Below, in pieces: positions 1 through 9,241 of a stretch of DNA of 64,000 bases. The translations under genes were made by a program, and so were the position numbers. The notes under the pieces were generated by a model, which saw only the letters and a list, made by a program, of their open reading frames with translations, did no database searches and had not been told where the DNA came from. The DNA is from Nitratireductor sp. ZSWI3 (GTDB lineage Bacteria > Pseudomonadota > Alphaproteobacteria > Rhizobiales > Rhizobiaceae): contig NZ_JANKOF010000015.1 in the NCBI RefSeq assembly GCF_024655565.1, positions 1-64,000 of the forward strand, in the 5' to 3' direction. Numbering within the stretch: position 1 is the stretch's first letter; the number at the start of each line of letters is the position of its first letter.

Positions 1-1
1 A

Positions 2-2458
2 GTCAAAGGCCTTCTCGATGTATTTCCCAGGGCCGAAGTCGTTGATCGACTGGTGGATTTTATCGCCAGATACCGACAGACTTTCCAAACGGCATTGGCC
101 GTGGAAGTCATTAAGTTGGGCGGCGGTGTCCGGCTCCAATCACTTATCGACCCGGCGTCTTCACCGTTGATCGAGAATTTCGGTGCGTTGGTTCAAGGAG
201 CCCTCCTCCGACCGAGCCACGAGAATGGCAGCGCCGAAGTCGACCAGCGTTTGCTCACCACACCCATCCCAGATCTTGAACTAAACTCGGCGTTGGCGCT
301 GACGACAAAATTCTGTGAGTTCGGAAAGCAGGAAAGCCAATCCTTGAAATCTGAAGAATTCCTCGCCGGAGAGATCTTCGAATTGTCGGCGGCGATGGTC
401 GATCAGATTGAACAGCTTACATTTTGCGACGAAGGCATCAAAGGCGAGATCATCGACGCTGAAAAGAGATCGGCCTATCAGACCTATGCTCTCGAACAGG
501 GCCGCTTGGACGTGACTGACATCTATTCCGGCGCGCCAGCGGAGTTTCTTGGAAGCTTCGTATTTTGGGACAAATTCGTTTATGCCTTCCGCGGAAGAGG
601 CATGCAGTACCTCGTCGCCAGTGGCGGAAAGGGAGAGATCCTCGGTCTCTACCTTCCGGCAGAAGACTTGTTTCTTCATTTCACCAAGAATCCAGCGATC
701 ACCGAACAGGTGTGGAGCACGGTAAAAACCTATCTAGCAAGGGAGATTTCCAAGCGGGCAGACCGTCCATTTACCTCAGTTCAGGAACCCGAGTTGATCG
801 TCCGAATTTGCGGGATCGAGAACTTTGCTCACCATGCCTGGAACTATTTTGGCGGTCTTGAGAAGGCGAACCTGGTCGGATTGCTGCCAAGGATAAGAAA
901 CCTGGAATATGTCGGCACGGAGTTCTTTGGCCCTATCCAAACGATCTATCCCGAGCTAGCGACCTCGCACATCGAGAAACCCAGGCAAGGGCCGGTTAAA
1001 AGCACTGATGCCTTCGGTCACGGGCGCCTCGTTATTCCGCTCGGCAGTCACCTGCTATTTCCGCAAGCGATCAACCGCATCACCTCACTCGCCGACGAGG
1101 CCGTTTCCGCATCGGACGTCCTGGGCCTCACAGATGCAATCCAGCGCTACCGCAGGCGCTTCTATGTCGCGCTTCGTGTCGGAGATAAATCGTGGCTGGA
1201 CGCGGAACAAGAACTGCCCAAACTGATCAATCGCATACTGACTGAAGATTCCGATGCATGTTTTGTGCTCGACGGATTTTCCGTACCCGTTGGCGAAGAC
1301 CACGTTAGTCAGCGCTGGGAGCAGCAGATCGAAAAACTCACTGGCATCGTCTCGGGCGTACTGTCTCAAGTCACGGAGAGTGAGCGTGTTTTCAACATCA
1401 TGGGGCTGGATCTCCTGAAGAGCATCGGCCTCATGAGACTGTGCACTTTTTACATCACCCCCATCGGCACGGCTCACCATAAGGTCGATTGGTTCTCAGA
1501 TATCGATGGAGTTCTGTATCTCTCTCCAGACTACAAAGAGAAGCCCGTGCGCAGGATGGCCGGCATGGCCCAGCGACTCGGCAAAAATTCATGCTCCTTT
1601 GCATTTGGAGACATGGCGGACACCTCCAGCGTTCGTCTTCAAAGCAGCAGTGATGTCCGCCCCAATCTGTCGAATTTCACGTGTTCATGGGAGACGATCT
1701 GGATGGACCTCAAGAAGCATATCTCCAGCGAAAATGTCCGCGACCAGCATCAGGGCGTGAACTACCTCCAATTCATCGGTAGCCTTCACGACTCCCTGAA
1801 ACCGGAGTCGTATTTTGAGATCGGCACCGCGAAAGGCAGCTCGTTGAAGCTCGCGCAATGCGACGCAGTTGCCATCGATCCCAAATTCCAATTCGACACC
1901 GATTGCATCGGGAGCCGCAACCGCACTTTCCTCATACAGGAGCCGAGCGATCACTTTTTCCGGAACAATGACCTACGAACCTTCTTTCCTGGTGGGGTTG
2001 ATCTCGCATTCCTTGATGGGATGCATTTGTTCGAGTTCCTGCTTCGTGACCTCCTGCATGTCAGCCGCTACGTCCGATCGAACTCAGTGGTTCTGCTGCA
2101 CGACTGTTTTCCGATAACCGAAAGGATGGCACTTCGCGAACAACAGAAGCCAAGTTCGGATGAGCCCTTTGCGAACTGGTGGACCGGCGATGTTTGGAAA
2201 ATTCTCTATGCGATCAGAAAATACATGCCACAGGTATCCGTGACCTGTCTGGACTGCCCTCCAACAGGTCTGGTCGCTCTAACCAACGTGAAAGGCGTCG
2301 GAGACGTGTTGGAGAACAGGTACTTCGAAATCGTTTCCGAGTTCATCGAAATGGACAAGGAGCCGGGTTGGCTGGATAGGCTCTATGCGGATTTTGAGAT
2401 CACATCGAGCCAGAGTCTTCTACAGATCAATGAGCTTCGAAAGCGATTCTGGCTCTAG
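2..2458 (+). CDS. Large protein with C-terminal class I SAM methyltransferase domain (5' end outside window)
   Basis: The frame is open to the left edge, so the start is probably upstream; GTG at 53 is only the first internal start. Counting from 53, residues about 560-740 look like a class I SAM-dependent methyltransferase (Methyltransf_24 type): motif I FEIGTAKGSS near 587, the acidic strand VDLAFLDGMH near 648 and LLHDCFP near 681. The roughly 550 residues before it match no domain I recognise; they could be a glycosyltransferase-like or binding module acting on the same glycan. Codon use is less GC-rich than in the core genes further right, suggesting acquired DNA. The glycosyltransferase and dioxygenase genes at 4.4-6.0 kb make surface-sugar modification plausible, but the substrate is unknown. 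Confidence 0.6.
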   Translation, partial: VKGLLDVFPRAEVVDRLVDFIARYRQTFQTALAVEVIKLGGGVRLQSLIDPASSPLIENFGALVQGALLRPSHENGSAEVDQRLLTTPIPDLELNSALALTTKFCEFGKQESQSLKSEEFLAGEIFELSAAMVDQIEQLTFCDEGIKGEIIDAEKRSAYQTYALEQGRLDVTDIYSGAPAEFLGSFVFWDKFVYAFRGRGMQYLVASGGKGEILGLYLPAEDLFLHFTKNPAITEQVWSTVKTYLAREISKRADRPFTSVQEPELIVRICGIENFAHHAWNYFGGLEKANLVGLLPRIRNLEYVGTEFFGPIQTIYPELATSHIEKPRQGPVKSTDAFGHGRLVIPLGSHLLFPQAINRITSLADEAVSASDVLGLTDAIQRYRRRFYVALRVGDKSWLDAEQELPKLINRILTEDSDACFVLDGFSVPVGEDHVSQRWEQQIEKLTGIVSGVLSQVTESERVFNIMGLDLLKSIGLMRLCTFYITPIGTAHHKVDWFSDIDGVLYLSPDYKEKPVRRMAGMAQRLGKNSCSFAFGDMADTSSVRLQSSSDVRPNLSNFTCSWETIWMDLKKHISSENVRDQHQGVNYLQFIGSLHDSLKPESYFEIGTAKGSSLKLAQCDAVAIDPKFQFDTDCIGSRNRTFLIQEPSDHFFRNNDLRTFFPGGVDLAFLDGMHLFEFLLRDLLHVSRYVRSNSVVLLHDCFPITERMALREQQKPSSDEPFANWWTGDVWKILYAIRKYMPQVSVTCLDCPPTGLVALTNVKGVGDVLENRYFEIVSEFIEMDKEPGWLDRLYADFEITSSQSLLQINELRKRFWL

Positions 2459-2579
2459 CCATCGACGAGGCGCAATGAAAAACCCAACAACCCCGAGATG
2501 AGGCCGCTTGTTGCAAGGCCGCGCGTGTGATGTGCTATGGAGGGCGGTGGGTTCGGGCATGTTCTTCTGGAGTTCGCAG

Positions 2580-2843
2580 ATGCGTTTGTCCCTCGCTCTC
2601 CTTCTGATCCCGGCGGCTCTGGCCGCCGGCTGCACGACGATGACGCCCGAAGAGCAGCGCATCGCGGATGAAGAGAAATGCCGCTCTTACGGCTTCACCC
2701 GAAAGAACGACGCCTTCGCTGAATGCCTGCAGCGCCTTGAACTCGATCGACGGGTGGAACGGCGCGCCAACGCGGCCACGTTCCACGACAGTTGGATCTA
2801 TGCGCCGCCACCGGTCATCATCGTCAGAAACAGGAACGAATAG
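2580..2843 (+). CDS. Small predicted lipoprotein
   Basis: An 87-residue protein with a lipoprotein signal: hydrophobic LALLLIPAALAAG followed by Cys18, which would be lipidated and anchored in the envelope. The mature part is short, charged (EEQRIADEEKC) and ends in a basic, proline-containing tail. Three starts share the frame (2508, 2559, 2580); ATG 2580 is preferred because it puts a normal n-region directly before the hydrophobic stretch. Two further cysteines (in EEKCRSYGF and FAECLQR) might pair. No function is recognised. A copy of a palindromic repeat follows the stop codon. Confidence 0.6.
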   Translation: MRLSLALLLIPAALAAGCTTMTPEEQRIADEEKCRSYGFTRKNDAFAECLQRLELDRRVERRANAATFHDSWIYAPPPVIIVRNRNE

Positions 2844-2845
2844 CG

Positions 2846-2900
2846 GCTTAAAGCGGTTTTCCGCCCGCATCCCGCTCTGATTCTTTGGAGGCGATCGCGA
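2846..2900. repeat. Dispersed intergenic palindromic repeat, copy 1
   Basis: Read on the minus strand this interval carries gcgatcgc, then a purine-rich stretch, then gagcgggatgcgg and ggaaaaccgctt. The same modules in the same order occur at 13071-13120. It lies between the lipoprotein gene and the convergent gene at 2902. Copies of this kind are typical of intergenic palindromes in rhizobial genomes; the family name is not known to me. Confidence 0.6.
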
Positions 2901-2901
2901 T

Positions 2902-3468
2902 CTAAAGGAAAAGGCGCTTCTTCAGGCGCGCGATCGACGATTGCTGGAGCTCGCCGACGTCGTTGTAGGCGCTTGCCACCTTGTGCAGCATCTCGACGAG
3001 TTGCTGCTTTTCCGTGTTGCCGAGCCGGTCCCTCAGCAGCGGCAAGAGCTCGTCGGCCACCATGGAGAAGAATGCCCGGTTCTCCGTATACTCCCAGGCC
3101 TTTGCGAACATCGCCGACGGATTTTCGACTCTCATCGGATCGTGAAAGCAATCCAGGATGGCGGTCTTTTCCTGTGCGGTGACGGGAGATCCCGTCCGCA
3201 CGATCTGGATCAGCAGAATGGCGGCCGCGAGCTGTGGGTCGCGAACCCGCGAGAGCCTGGTTCCGACCAGGTTCTGGAACGACCGTTTCGCTCTGTGCTG
3301 CAACCCCTTGGTGTCGCGGTTGATTTCCCTGGCGACGCCATAGGCGTAGTGCGCACGGATGATGAAGAAGGCTATCGTGGCGACAATGCCGAGGAATACG
3401 ATCAGAAAATGCATTGTTTGAATCACGGAGTTCGATGTCGGCGCCGTCGTTTTACCTGCCGCTTCCAT
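2902..3468 (-). CDS. Membrane-anchored protein with a TerB-like helical domain
   Basis: 188 residues. One strong transmembrane segment (about residues 19-40, HFLIVFLGIVATIAFFII) is followed by a soluble, mostly helical domain of about 140 residues. The pattern of acidic/aliphatic helices (AAILLIQIV, EKTAILDCF, DELLPLLRDRL, EKQQLVEMLHKVA) resembles the TerB/tellurite-resistance-like fold, but no diagnostic motif proves it. The AAGGAGA-type purine tract before the start is weak; Met19 at 3414 is an alternative start. No operon partner is evident; the next gene leftwards is convergent. Confidence 0.5.
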   Translation of the reverse strand: MEAAGKTTAPTSNSVIQTMHFLIVFLGIVATIAFFIIRAHYAYGVAREINRDTKGLQHRAKRSFQNLVGTRLSRVRDPQLAAAILLIQIVRTGSPVTAQEKTAILDCFHDPMRVENPSAMFAKAWEYTENRAFFSMVADELLPLLRDRLGNTEKQQLVEMLHKVASAYNDVGELQQSSIARLKKRLFL

Positions 3469-3556
3469 CGATAGGCAACCTTCTTCTACAACCTCATGTG
3501 CTCACGCGGGCGCCCTGAATGCACGACGTCCGCAAAGCGTCCTTCCGAACAGCGAT

Positions 3557-3997
3557 TCAGCTTTTGGTCGTGGCGATGACAAGGAGAACGAGTGCGGTGA
3601 AATTCAGGGCCGCGCTGCCGGCGTGCGAGAGCTCCCATTGCATGCGCAGGAACTCCCATTTCGGCGGCAGCATCGTCCAGTTCTCGGTTGCGCTGTTCAT
3701 CGGAAAGGTGAAGGTCCAGAAGATGCCTTGCGTGCCGACGAGGCAGAGGAATGCAAGCGCGGCGAGGATATAGCTTTCGCCTGCCCGATAGAGCGCGACG
3801 GTCAGGGCGAGGCAGCTTATGAGGGCCGCGATGACCACGATGCCGAACAGGCTCCAGCCATCATAGGCCCGCTGGGCGCTAAGATAGGCACCCCTGTCCA
3901 TCTGCAGCTTGCTTGCCATCGAGAACAGATGCGCTCCCGCCGGCACCAGCGCCAGCGCGGCGAAGAGGACGGCAATGACCCGAAGCGTGTAAAGCAT
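3557..3997 (-). CDS. Four-helix integral membrane protein, unknown function
   Basis: 146 residues from ATG 3997 (ATG 4012 is also possible; the frame extends to 4165 but the upstream part is arginine-rich and unlike protein). Four transmembrane segments are visible: IAVLFAALALVPAGAHLF, IVVIAALISCLALTVALY, ILAALAFLCLVGTQGIFW and ALNFTALVLLVIATT. Layout and length recall DUF1772/anthrone-oxygenase-like membrane proteins, but key residues cannot be confirmed. It is transcribed away from the small membrane protein at 4190. Confidence 0.5.
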   Translation of the reverse strand: MLYTLRVIAVLFAALALVPAGAHLFSMASKLQMDRGAYLSAQRAYDGWSLFGIVVIAALISCLALTVALYRAGESYILAALAFLCLVGTQGIFWTFTFPMNSATENWTMLPPKWEFLRMQWELSHAGSAALNFTALVLLVIATTKS

Positions 3998-4189
3998 GTC
4001 GACGCAACGCATCAGGCCGGCGACTGTTCCCGTCAATCTTCGCCGCCCTGCACGGCCCTGCCCGCCTGTTCTCGTCGCCGCCTGCGGCCGAACGATGGCC
4101 GGCGGCGGGAGCCATTCAACCATTGCCGCCGCTTGCTGGCGGTCGCAACGTGTGGTTTCCTCCACGAGCAGAGATCAAGGGAGGGCGGC

Positions 4190-4393
4190 GTGATCGCTGA
4201 CTATATCGACGAGTTCATCATGCTTTGCGTCGCGCTGTGGATGACCGGCGTGGGGTTCGGCTATCTCAAAATGCCGGTCGAAGGCAAACCCGGGCAGCAG
4301 GCCTGGTGGGCGCATATCATCGGCCACTTCAAATGGCTGGGACCGCTGCTGGCTGTCATCGCGGTGGTGCTGGCTGGCGCTTCCCAGCGTTAG
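4190..4393 (+). CDS. Small inner-membrane protein (67 aa)
   Basis: The GTG at 4190 follows a strong purine-rich ribosome site (aagggagggcgg), which selects this start within a longer open frame. The product has two hydrophobic segments, MLCVALWMTGVGFGYL and WLGPLLAVIAVVLAGAS, separated by a loop containing HIIGHFKW, so both ends should lie on the same side of the membrane. Function is unknown. It sits 27 bases before the glycosyltransferase gene and may be co-transcribed with it. Confidence 0.55.
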   Translation: MIADYIDEFIMLCVALWMTGVGFGYLKMPVEGKPGQQAWWAHIIGHFKWLGPLLAVIAVVLAGASQR

Positions 4394-4420
4394 TCTCATT
4401 TCAGGTTCGGTCGACGCAGG

Positions 4421-5194
4421 ATGCACTTCCAGAGGATTTTCCAGATACTCATATCGGACCGGCCGGCGGCCGAGGCGCCGAGATCGGATGCGCTGGAACG
4501 CAACATCGCCTCGTTCAGGCAGACCTATCCCGAGGCGAGCCACCATATCTACGGCGACGAGGAACTGCAGGATTTCCTGTCCGAAAGCTTTGGGAGCGAG
4601 GTGTTGGCGGCCTACCGGGTCATGCGCCCATACGCCTACAAGGCGGACCTTGCGCGCTATTGCCTTCTGATGAAATTCGGCGGCCTCTACTCCGACCTGT
4701 CCTACATGCATGTGCGCCGCATCGAGCCGCGCAGCCGAAGCAAAATGGTGGTGTTTCGGGACATCCCCGGCCATCCATCCTGGTCGGTCAGCAACGCAAT
4801 CATTTTTGCCAAACCGGGCAGCTCCGTTCTCGACAGAGCGATTCAGCGGGTTCTCGCCCACTGCAAGAGCGGCCATTACGGCGTTTCTCCGCTCGATCCG
4901 ACGGGCCCCTATATGTTCGGCCGCATTCTGGCCGAAACCGACGATTGGCGCGCCATCGAGTTCGGCGATTCCTCGCGGCTCAACGTCGACGCGACCGGCC
5001 GGACCAACATCGTCAAGATCATGCCAGGCGGGGAAGTGGTAGCGATCAGGAACAAGACCCGCGACGGAACGATCTCCGATCTGGTCCCGAACAGCGGAAA
5101 CAATTATAACAAGCTCTGGCGTGACCGGTGTGTCTGGGGGGAATCATCATCGCGAACACTCGCAAACAAGGTGCGAAGAAAACTCGGGATATAG
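4421..5194 (+). CDS. GT32/OCH1-like glycosyltransferase with altered DXD motif
   Basis: 257 residues. Residues about 72-93 contain the hallmark of the sugar-binding DXD glycosyltransferase family (Gly_transf_sug, GT32): YKADLARYCLLMKFGG followed by LYSDLS. In typical members this reads YxDxD; here the second aspartate is Ser, so metal/nucleotide-sugar binding may differ or a nearby residue may substitute. The N-terminus (FQILISDRP, then SFRQTYPEASHHIYGDEEL) also fits the family. A later asparagine- and tryptophan-containing tail (NNYNKLWRDRC) is consistent with a GT-A fold. It probably transfers a sugar to a surface glycan; donor and acceptor are unknown. Confidence 0.75.
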   Translation: MHFQRIFQILISDRPAAEAPRSDALERNIASFRQTYPEASHHIYGDEELQDFLSESFGSEVLAAYRVMRPYAYKADLARYCLLMKFGGLYSDLSYMHVRRIEPRSRSKMVVFRDIPGHPSWSVSNAIIFAKPGSSVLDRAIQRVLAHCKSGHYGVSPLDPTGPYMFGRILAETDDWRAIEFGDSSRLNVDATGRTNIVKIMPGGEVVAIRNKTRDGTISDLVPNSGNNYNKLWRDRCVWGESSSRTLANKVRRKLGI

Positions 5195-5294
5195 TTCACC
5201 CGGGATGCCTCCATTCGCTGAGAGCGGCACCTGTTCGAGAAACGCACCTTTCTCACAACCATCGCCCACGGCCTTTTTTCAGGGAGGGGAAGAA

Positions 5295-6047
5295 ATGCAG
5301 GTGCATGGGCTAGTCGAACAGCTCAACAGGGATGGATGCTGCGTCCTCCCGTCGATCTTCAACGATGAGAGGATCGAGGAATTTCGCAAGACGACACTGG
5401 ATAACCTCGGCAGCATGGGACAGACGCGCGACGTCGCGCATTCCTATCATCTGGCCGGCTTCCATCGTTTCCCGGCGCTCTCATTTCTCCATTCCCAAAT
5501 CGCCGCGAACAGTTCGATCAACGAATTCCTGTCAAAATACTATGGAGGCGCGCCTTATTTTGCGATCGGCTTGAGCGACGTCACGGTCAACCGGTCTCAG
5601 CATTGGCACACGGACCTGCTGCGCGGCGAGTACAGCACGTTTCTCGATGCGATCGACCCGTGGAGCATGCGCGGCGATGGCTGCATCAAGGCCCTTGTCT
5701 ATCTGCAGACCGGGAGAAGCCTGAGAATCGCGCGAGGCTCCCATCTCGTGCCGACGCCTCTGGACGACAAACTGCTCGATGATCTGGCCGGCACGAGGGA
5801 GGTGACGCAACTCGAAGTGAATGCGGGCGATGTGGTGATGATGGACATTCGATCCCTGCACCGCGGCTCGACCGATGACGAAATGCGCAAGCCCGAACTG
5901 GCCGACAGCCCGAAAATCCTGATCTCGACGGTCTTCGGACCCGTGAAATCGGCGTTCGCCGAAGCCATGCAACTCGGCAATGCCCACCGCATGGCGCGAT
6001 GGGACCGCCAACACCTCTCCGGAAAAAGCGCATCCCAGGGCGCATAG
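5295..6047 (+). CDS. Phytanoyl-CoA dioxygenase (PhyH) family Fe(II)/2-oxoglutarate oxygenase
   Basis: 250 residues from ATG 5295, which follows an excellent ribosome site (agggagggg); the frame upstream is not protein-like. The facial triad is visible: His105 and Asp107 in HWHTDLLRG and His189 in SLHRGS. The DGCCVLPSIF start and the late GDVVMMDIRSLHRGS strand are typical of the PhyH family. These enzymes hydroxylate varied small molecules; with a glycosyltransferase just upstream, modification of a glycan or secondary metabolite is plausible. The substrate is not predictable from sequence. Confidence 0.8.
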   Translation: MQVHGLVEQLNRDGCCVLPSIFNDERIEEFRKTTLDNLGSMGQTRDVAHSYHLAGFHRFPALSFLHSQIAANSSINEFLSKYYGGAPYFAIGLSDVTVNRSQHWHTDLLRGEYSTFLDAIDPWSMRGDGCIKALVYLQTGRSLRIARGSHLVPTPLDDKLLDDLAGTREVTQLEVNAGDVVMMDIRSLHRGSTDDEMRKPELADSPKILISTVFGPVKSAFAEAMQLGNAHRMARWDRQHLSGKSASQGA

Positions 6048-6234
6048 TCGATCCGCCTGGAGTACGAACGTTCTTATCGGATGGGATGTGGGCCGGCTTT
6101 TCCGCCGTCGCAGCCGGCATCGGGACAAAAGCCCTGCTCCTCAGGCGCAAAGGAAACCGCTGATGCGATCCGCGCATTCGGCGAAGCCGGCGGCATGATG
6201 CAGGATCGGGAAAGAGTGAAGGTGTCCCACCCAT

Positions 6235-6258
6235 GGGTTTGACATGCCTGTCAAACCC
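6235..6258. repeat. Perfect hairpin 3' of tRNA-Leu
   Basis: A 10-bp perfect stem (gggtttgaca / tgtcaaaccc) with a 4-base loop lies 29 bases past the 3' end of the minus-strand tRNA-Leu. No U-tract follows, so it may be a processing or Rho-assisted stop rather than a classical terminator. Nothing else is seen in 6048-6234. Confidence 0.5.
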
Positions 6259-6286
6259 GCGAAAACACAGACTGTTTCGATGAGAC

Positions 6287-6371
6287 TGGTGCGGTCGAGA
6301 AGACTCGAACTTCCACGGGTTGCCCCACAGCGACCTCAACGCTGCGCGTCTACCAATTCCGCCACGACCGC
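6287..6371 (-). tRNA. tRNA-Leu (anticodon GAG)
   Basis: 85 bases that fold as a class II (long variable arm) tRNA: acceptor gcggtcg/cgaccgc, anticodon stem cagcg/cgctg around loop TTGAGGT giving GAG, T-arm with TTCGAGT, discriminator A and an encoded CCA end. GAG reads CTC/CTT leucine codons. Confidence 0.95.
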
Positions 6372-6554
6372 ACGCAACGAAAGGCCGGTTCGAACCGGCA
6401 ACGGGCATGTAGCAAATCGGGTTTGGGGACACAAGTCCGGCAATGTGCGATTCCGCAAAAATGTTCGCCACACACAGGCCGGCGCCGCGACTGGACCGGA
6501 CGCCGATTTATCGCCATATGTGCGGGACGACAATTGCTTGGAGCAGACCCCGTC

Positions 6555-7271
6555 ATGAGCGCACGTGGTGAGATCGACACCGCCTTCCTGCCGCGCGGCG
6601 AGGCGCCGCCCGTCGAGTGGCGCATCGAACCCGGGCTGACGGACTACGAAGCCGCGCTCGCCTTCATGGAAGAGCGCGCCAGGTTGATTCGCGACGGCAA
6701 GGCGGGCGAGCTCGTCTGGCTGGTGGAGCATCCGCCGCTCTACACGGCCGGCACCAGCGCCAGGCAGGAGGACCTGCTCGATGCCGGGCGCTTTCCCGTC
6801 TTCAAGACCGGGCGCGGCGGCGAATACACCTATCACGGCCCCGGCCAGCGCGTCGCCTATGTGATGCTCGACCTGAAGACGCGCCGCGAGGACATCCGCG
6901 CCTTCGTCGCCGCGCTCGAGGACTGGATCATCGGCGCGCTGGCACGCTTCAACGTGAAGGGCGAGCGGCGCGAGGACCGTGTCGGCGTGTGGGTGGCGCG
7001 GCCGGACAAGCCTACCCTGCCCGGCGGATTGCCGGCCGAGGACAAGATCGCCGCCATCGGCATCCGGCTGCGGCGCTGGGTGAGCTTCCACGGCATCGCG
7101 GTCAATGTCGAGCCGCAACTGGCTCATTTCGGCGGCATCGTGCCGTGCGGTATAAGCGGCTATGGCGTCACCAGCCTGGTCGATCTCGGCCTGCCGGTGA
7201 CGATGGAGGATTTCGACGTGGCACTGAAAGCCGCCTTCGAGGAGACATTCGGCCCCGCCGAACGCCGCTGA
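6555..7271 (+). CDS. lipB: Octanoyltransferase LipB
   Basis: 238 residues, starting at ATG 6555. LipB moves octanoyl from acyl carrier protein to lipoyl domains of 2-oxoacid dehydrogenases and GcvH, the first step of lipoate biosynthesis, in the cytoplasm. Visible family motifs are [12 protein letters not shown], the glycine-rich [13 protein letters not shown], the catalytic Lys164 in DKIAAIGIR and the catalytic Cys198 in [12 protein letters not shown]. The long frame upstream of 6555 is not protein-like. The gene stands alone between tRNA-Leu and ggt. Confidence 0.95.
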   Translation: MSARGEIDTAFLPRGEAPPVEWRIEPGLTDYEAALAFMEERARLIRDGKAGELVWLVEHPPLYTAGTSARQEDLLDAGRFPVFKTGRGGEYTYHGPGQRVAYVMLDLKTRREDIRAFVAALEDWIIGALARFNVKGERREDRVGVWVARPDKPTLPGGLPAEDKIAAIGIRLRRWVSFHGIAVNVEPQLAHFGGIVPCGISGYGVTSLVDLGLPVTMEDFDVALKAAFEETFGPAERR

Positions 7272-7335
7272 AGCGCCACCCTTTCGCATTGGAAGTGCCG
7301 CGCCGGCACTTCCGCCGAGCAGAGGAGTGCCTGGC

Positions 7336-9099
7336 ATGCCCGTTCCCCCCACACTGAAAACCCTTGCGGTCTTATCCGGCCTGTTGATCGCCACGGGACC
7401 CCTCGCCGCGCAGCAGGCGACGGACGCGCACGCCCCGGAAATCGCCAGCGGCGTGATCGACAAGGCCGCCGTCCGTGCGACAAAGCAGATGGTTGCGGCG
7501 GCCAACCCGCTTGCCGCACAGGCCGGCCTCGAGATCTTGCGCCAGGGCGGCAGCGCCGCCGACGCGCTGGTGGCCGTGCAGACCGTGCTCGGCCTCGTCG
7601 AGCCGCAATCCTCCGGCATCGGCGGCGGCGCCTTTCTCGTCTGGTACGATGCGGCGAGCGGCAAGCTGACCACCTTCGACGGCCGCGAGACGGCGCCGGC
7701 CGCCGCCACGCCCGAGCTCTTCCTCGACGACAAGGGCGAACCCTTCGCCTTTTTTGACGCGGTGGTCGGCGGCCGCTCAATCGGCACGCCCGGCGTCGTG
7801 CGGCTGATGGAGGCCGTGCACGAGAAGGCCGGCAAGCTTGCCTGGGCCGACGTCCTCAAGCCGGCGATCGACATGGCCGAGGCGGGCTTTGCCGTCTCGC
7901 CGCGCCTCAACGCGCTGCTTGCCGAGGACAAGGGCAAGCTCGACATGCAGGCCGCCGCCCGCGCCTATTTCTACGACGATGCCGGCGAGCCGCTCGCCGT
8001 CGGCACGGTGCTCAAGAATCCGGATTATGCCGAGACGCTGAAGGCGATCGCCGCCGGGGGCGCCGACGGCTTCTACAAGGGGTCGGTGGCCGAGAAGATC
8101 GTCGCCGCCGTCAAGGGCCACGAGACCAATCCCGGTCTGCTTTCGCTGGAGGATCTCGCCGCCTATCAGGTGAAGGAGCGCGAGGCGGTGTGCGCGCCCT
8201 ATCGCGGGCTCGACGTTTGCGGCATGGGGCCTCCCTCCTCCGGCGCGCTGACCGTCGGCCAGATTCTCGGCATGGTGTCCCATTTCGACCTTGCCGGTCT
8301 CGGCCCGGACGATCCGGAAAGCTGGCGCATCATCGGCGATGCGACCCGCCTCGCCTTCGCCGACCGTGGCCGCTACATGGCCGACGGCGATTTTGTGAAA
8401 CTGCCGGGCGGGCTGCTCGACCCGGACTATCTCAAGGACCGCTCGGCGCTGATCCGCCGCCCGACGGCGCTCGGCGAGGACGAGGTGAAGGCCGGCTCGC
8501 CGCCCTGGGACAAGGCGGAACTGCGCATCGACGGGATGAGCCTCGAACAGCCGTCCACCTCGCATTTCGTCATCGTCGACGGCGACGGCAACATCGCCTC
8601 GATGACGACCTCGGTGGAAAGCGCCTTCGGTTCGCGCCAGATGGCCGGCGGCTTCATTCTCAACAACCAGCTCACCGACTTCTCCTTCGCGCCGCAGGAG
8701 GCCGGCGAGGCGGTGGCCAACCGCGTCGAGCCCGGCAAGCGGCCACGCTCCTCCATGTCGCCGACCATCATCCTGAAGGACGGCAAGCCGCTCTATGCGC
8801 TCGGCTCGCCGGGCGGCAGCAACATCATTCCCTATGTGGCGAACACGGTCATCGCGCTGGTCGACTGGCAGATGAACATGCAAAAGGCGATCGACCTGCC
8901 GCATCTCACCAACCGCTTCGGCACCTATACGGTGGAGGCCGGAACCGCCGCCGAGGCGCTCGAGGATGACCTTCAGGCACTCGGCTTCAAGACCTCGGTC
9001 GGCGATCTCAACTCCGGCCTGCACGGGATCGCCATCCTGCCGGACGGGCTCGAAGGCGCCGCCGATCCGCGCCGCGAAGGCGTCGCGGTGGGCGACTGA
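7336..9099 (+). CDS. ggt: Gamma-glutamyltransferase (glutathione hydrolase)
   Basis: 587 residues. ATG 7336 follows the ribosome site agaggag; a signal peptide ending near LAAQQA targets the periplasm. The proenzyme cleaves itself before Thr408 in the STSHF motif, giving large and small subunits; that Thr is the nucleophile that takes gamma-glutamyl groups from glutathione. Other family marks are the N-terminal GGSAADALVA and GIGGGAFLVWYD blocks and PRSSMSPTI and GSPGGSNI in the small subunit. Normal family length. A Rho-independent terminator follows directly. Confidence 0.94.
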   Translation: MPVPPTLKTLAVLSGLLIATGPLAAQQATDAHAPEIASGVIDKAAVRATKQMVAAANPLAAQAGLEILRQGGSAADALVAVQTVLGLVEPQSSGIGGGAFLVWYDAASGKLTTFDGRETAPAAATPELFLDDKGEPFAFFDAVVGGRSIGTPGVVRLMEAVHEKAGKLAWADVLKPAIDMAEAGFAVSPRLNALLAEDKGKLDMQAAARAYFYDDAGEPLAVGTVLKNPDYAETLKAIAAGGADGFYKGSVAEKIVAAVKGHETNPGLLSLEDLAAYQVKEREAVCAPYRGLDVCGMGPPSSGALTVGQILGMVSHFDLAGLGPDDPESWRIIGDATRLAFADRGRYMADGDFVKLPGGLLDPDYLKDRSALIRRPTALGEDEVKAGSPPWDKAELRIDGMSLEQPSTSHFVIVDGDGNIASMTTSVESAFGSRQMAGGFILNNQLTDFSFAPQEAGEAVANRVEPGKRPRSSMSPTIILKDGKPLYALGSPGGSNIIPYVANTVIALVDWQMNMQKAIDLPHLTNRFGTYTVEAGTAAEALEDDLQALGFKTSVGDLNSGLHGIAILPDGLEGAADPRREGVAVGD

Positions 9100-9128
9100 G
9101 TTTTTTGTCGCCAGGATGCGACCTTCCT

Positions 9129-9158
9129 GAGGCGGGCCCTGCCCGCCTCTTTGCTTTT
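9129..9158 (+). terminator. Rho-independent terminator of ggt
   Basis: Nine-base GC-rich stem gaggcgggc/gcccgcctc with a 3-base loop, then tttgctttt. Confidence 0.75.
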
Positions 9159-9241
9159 GCAGCCCGCAAGCCGACACCCGCCCGACGTTTACGGAACGTC
9201 AACCCTTTCGCCAGGCAACGGCGGGAGAGGCCCAGCCATCC

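Noticed and set aside
5686-6471. Minus-strand frame with [18 protein letters not shown]
   Set aside because: This peptide is the well-known translation of tRNA-Leu; the rest is opposite the dioxygenase gene.
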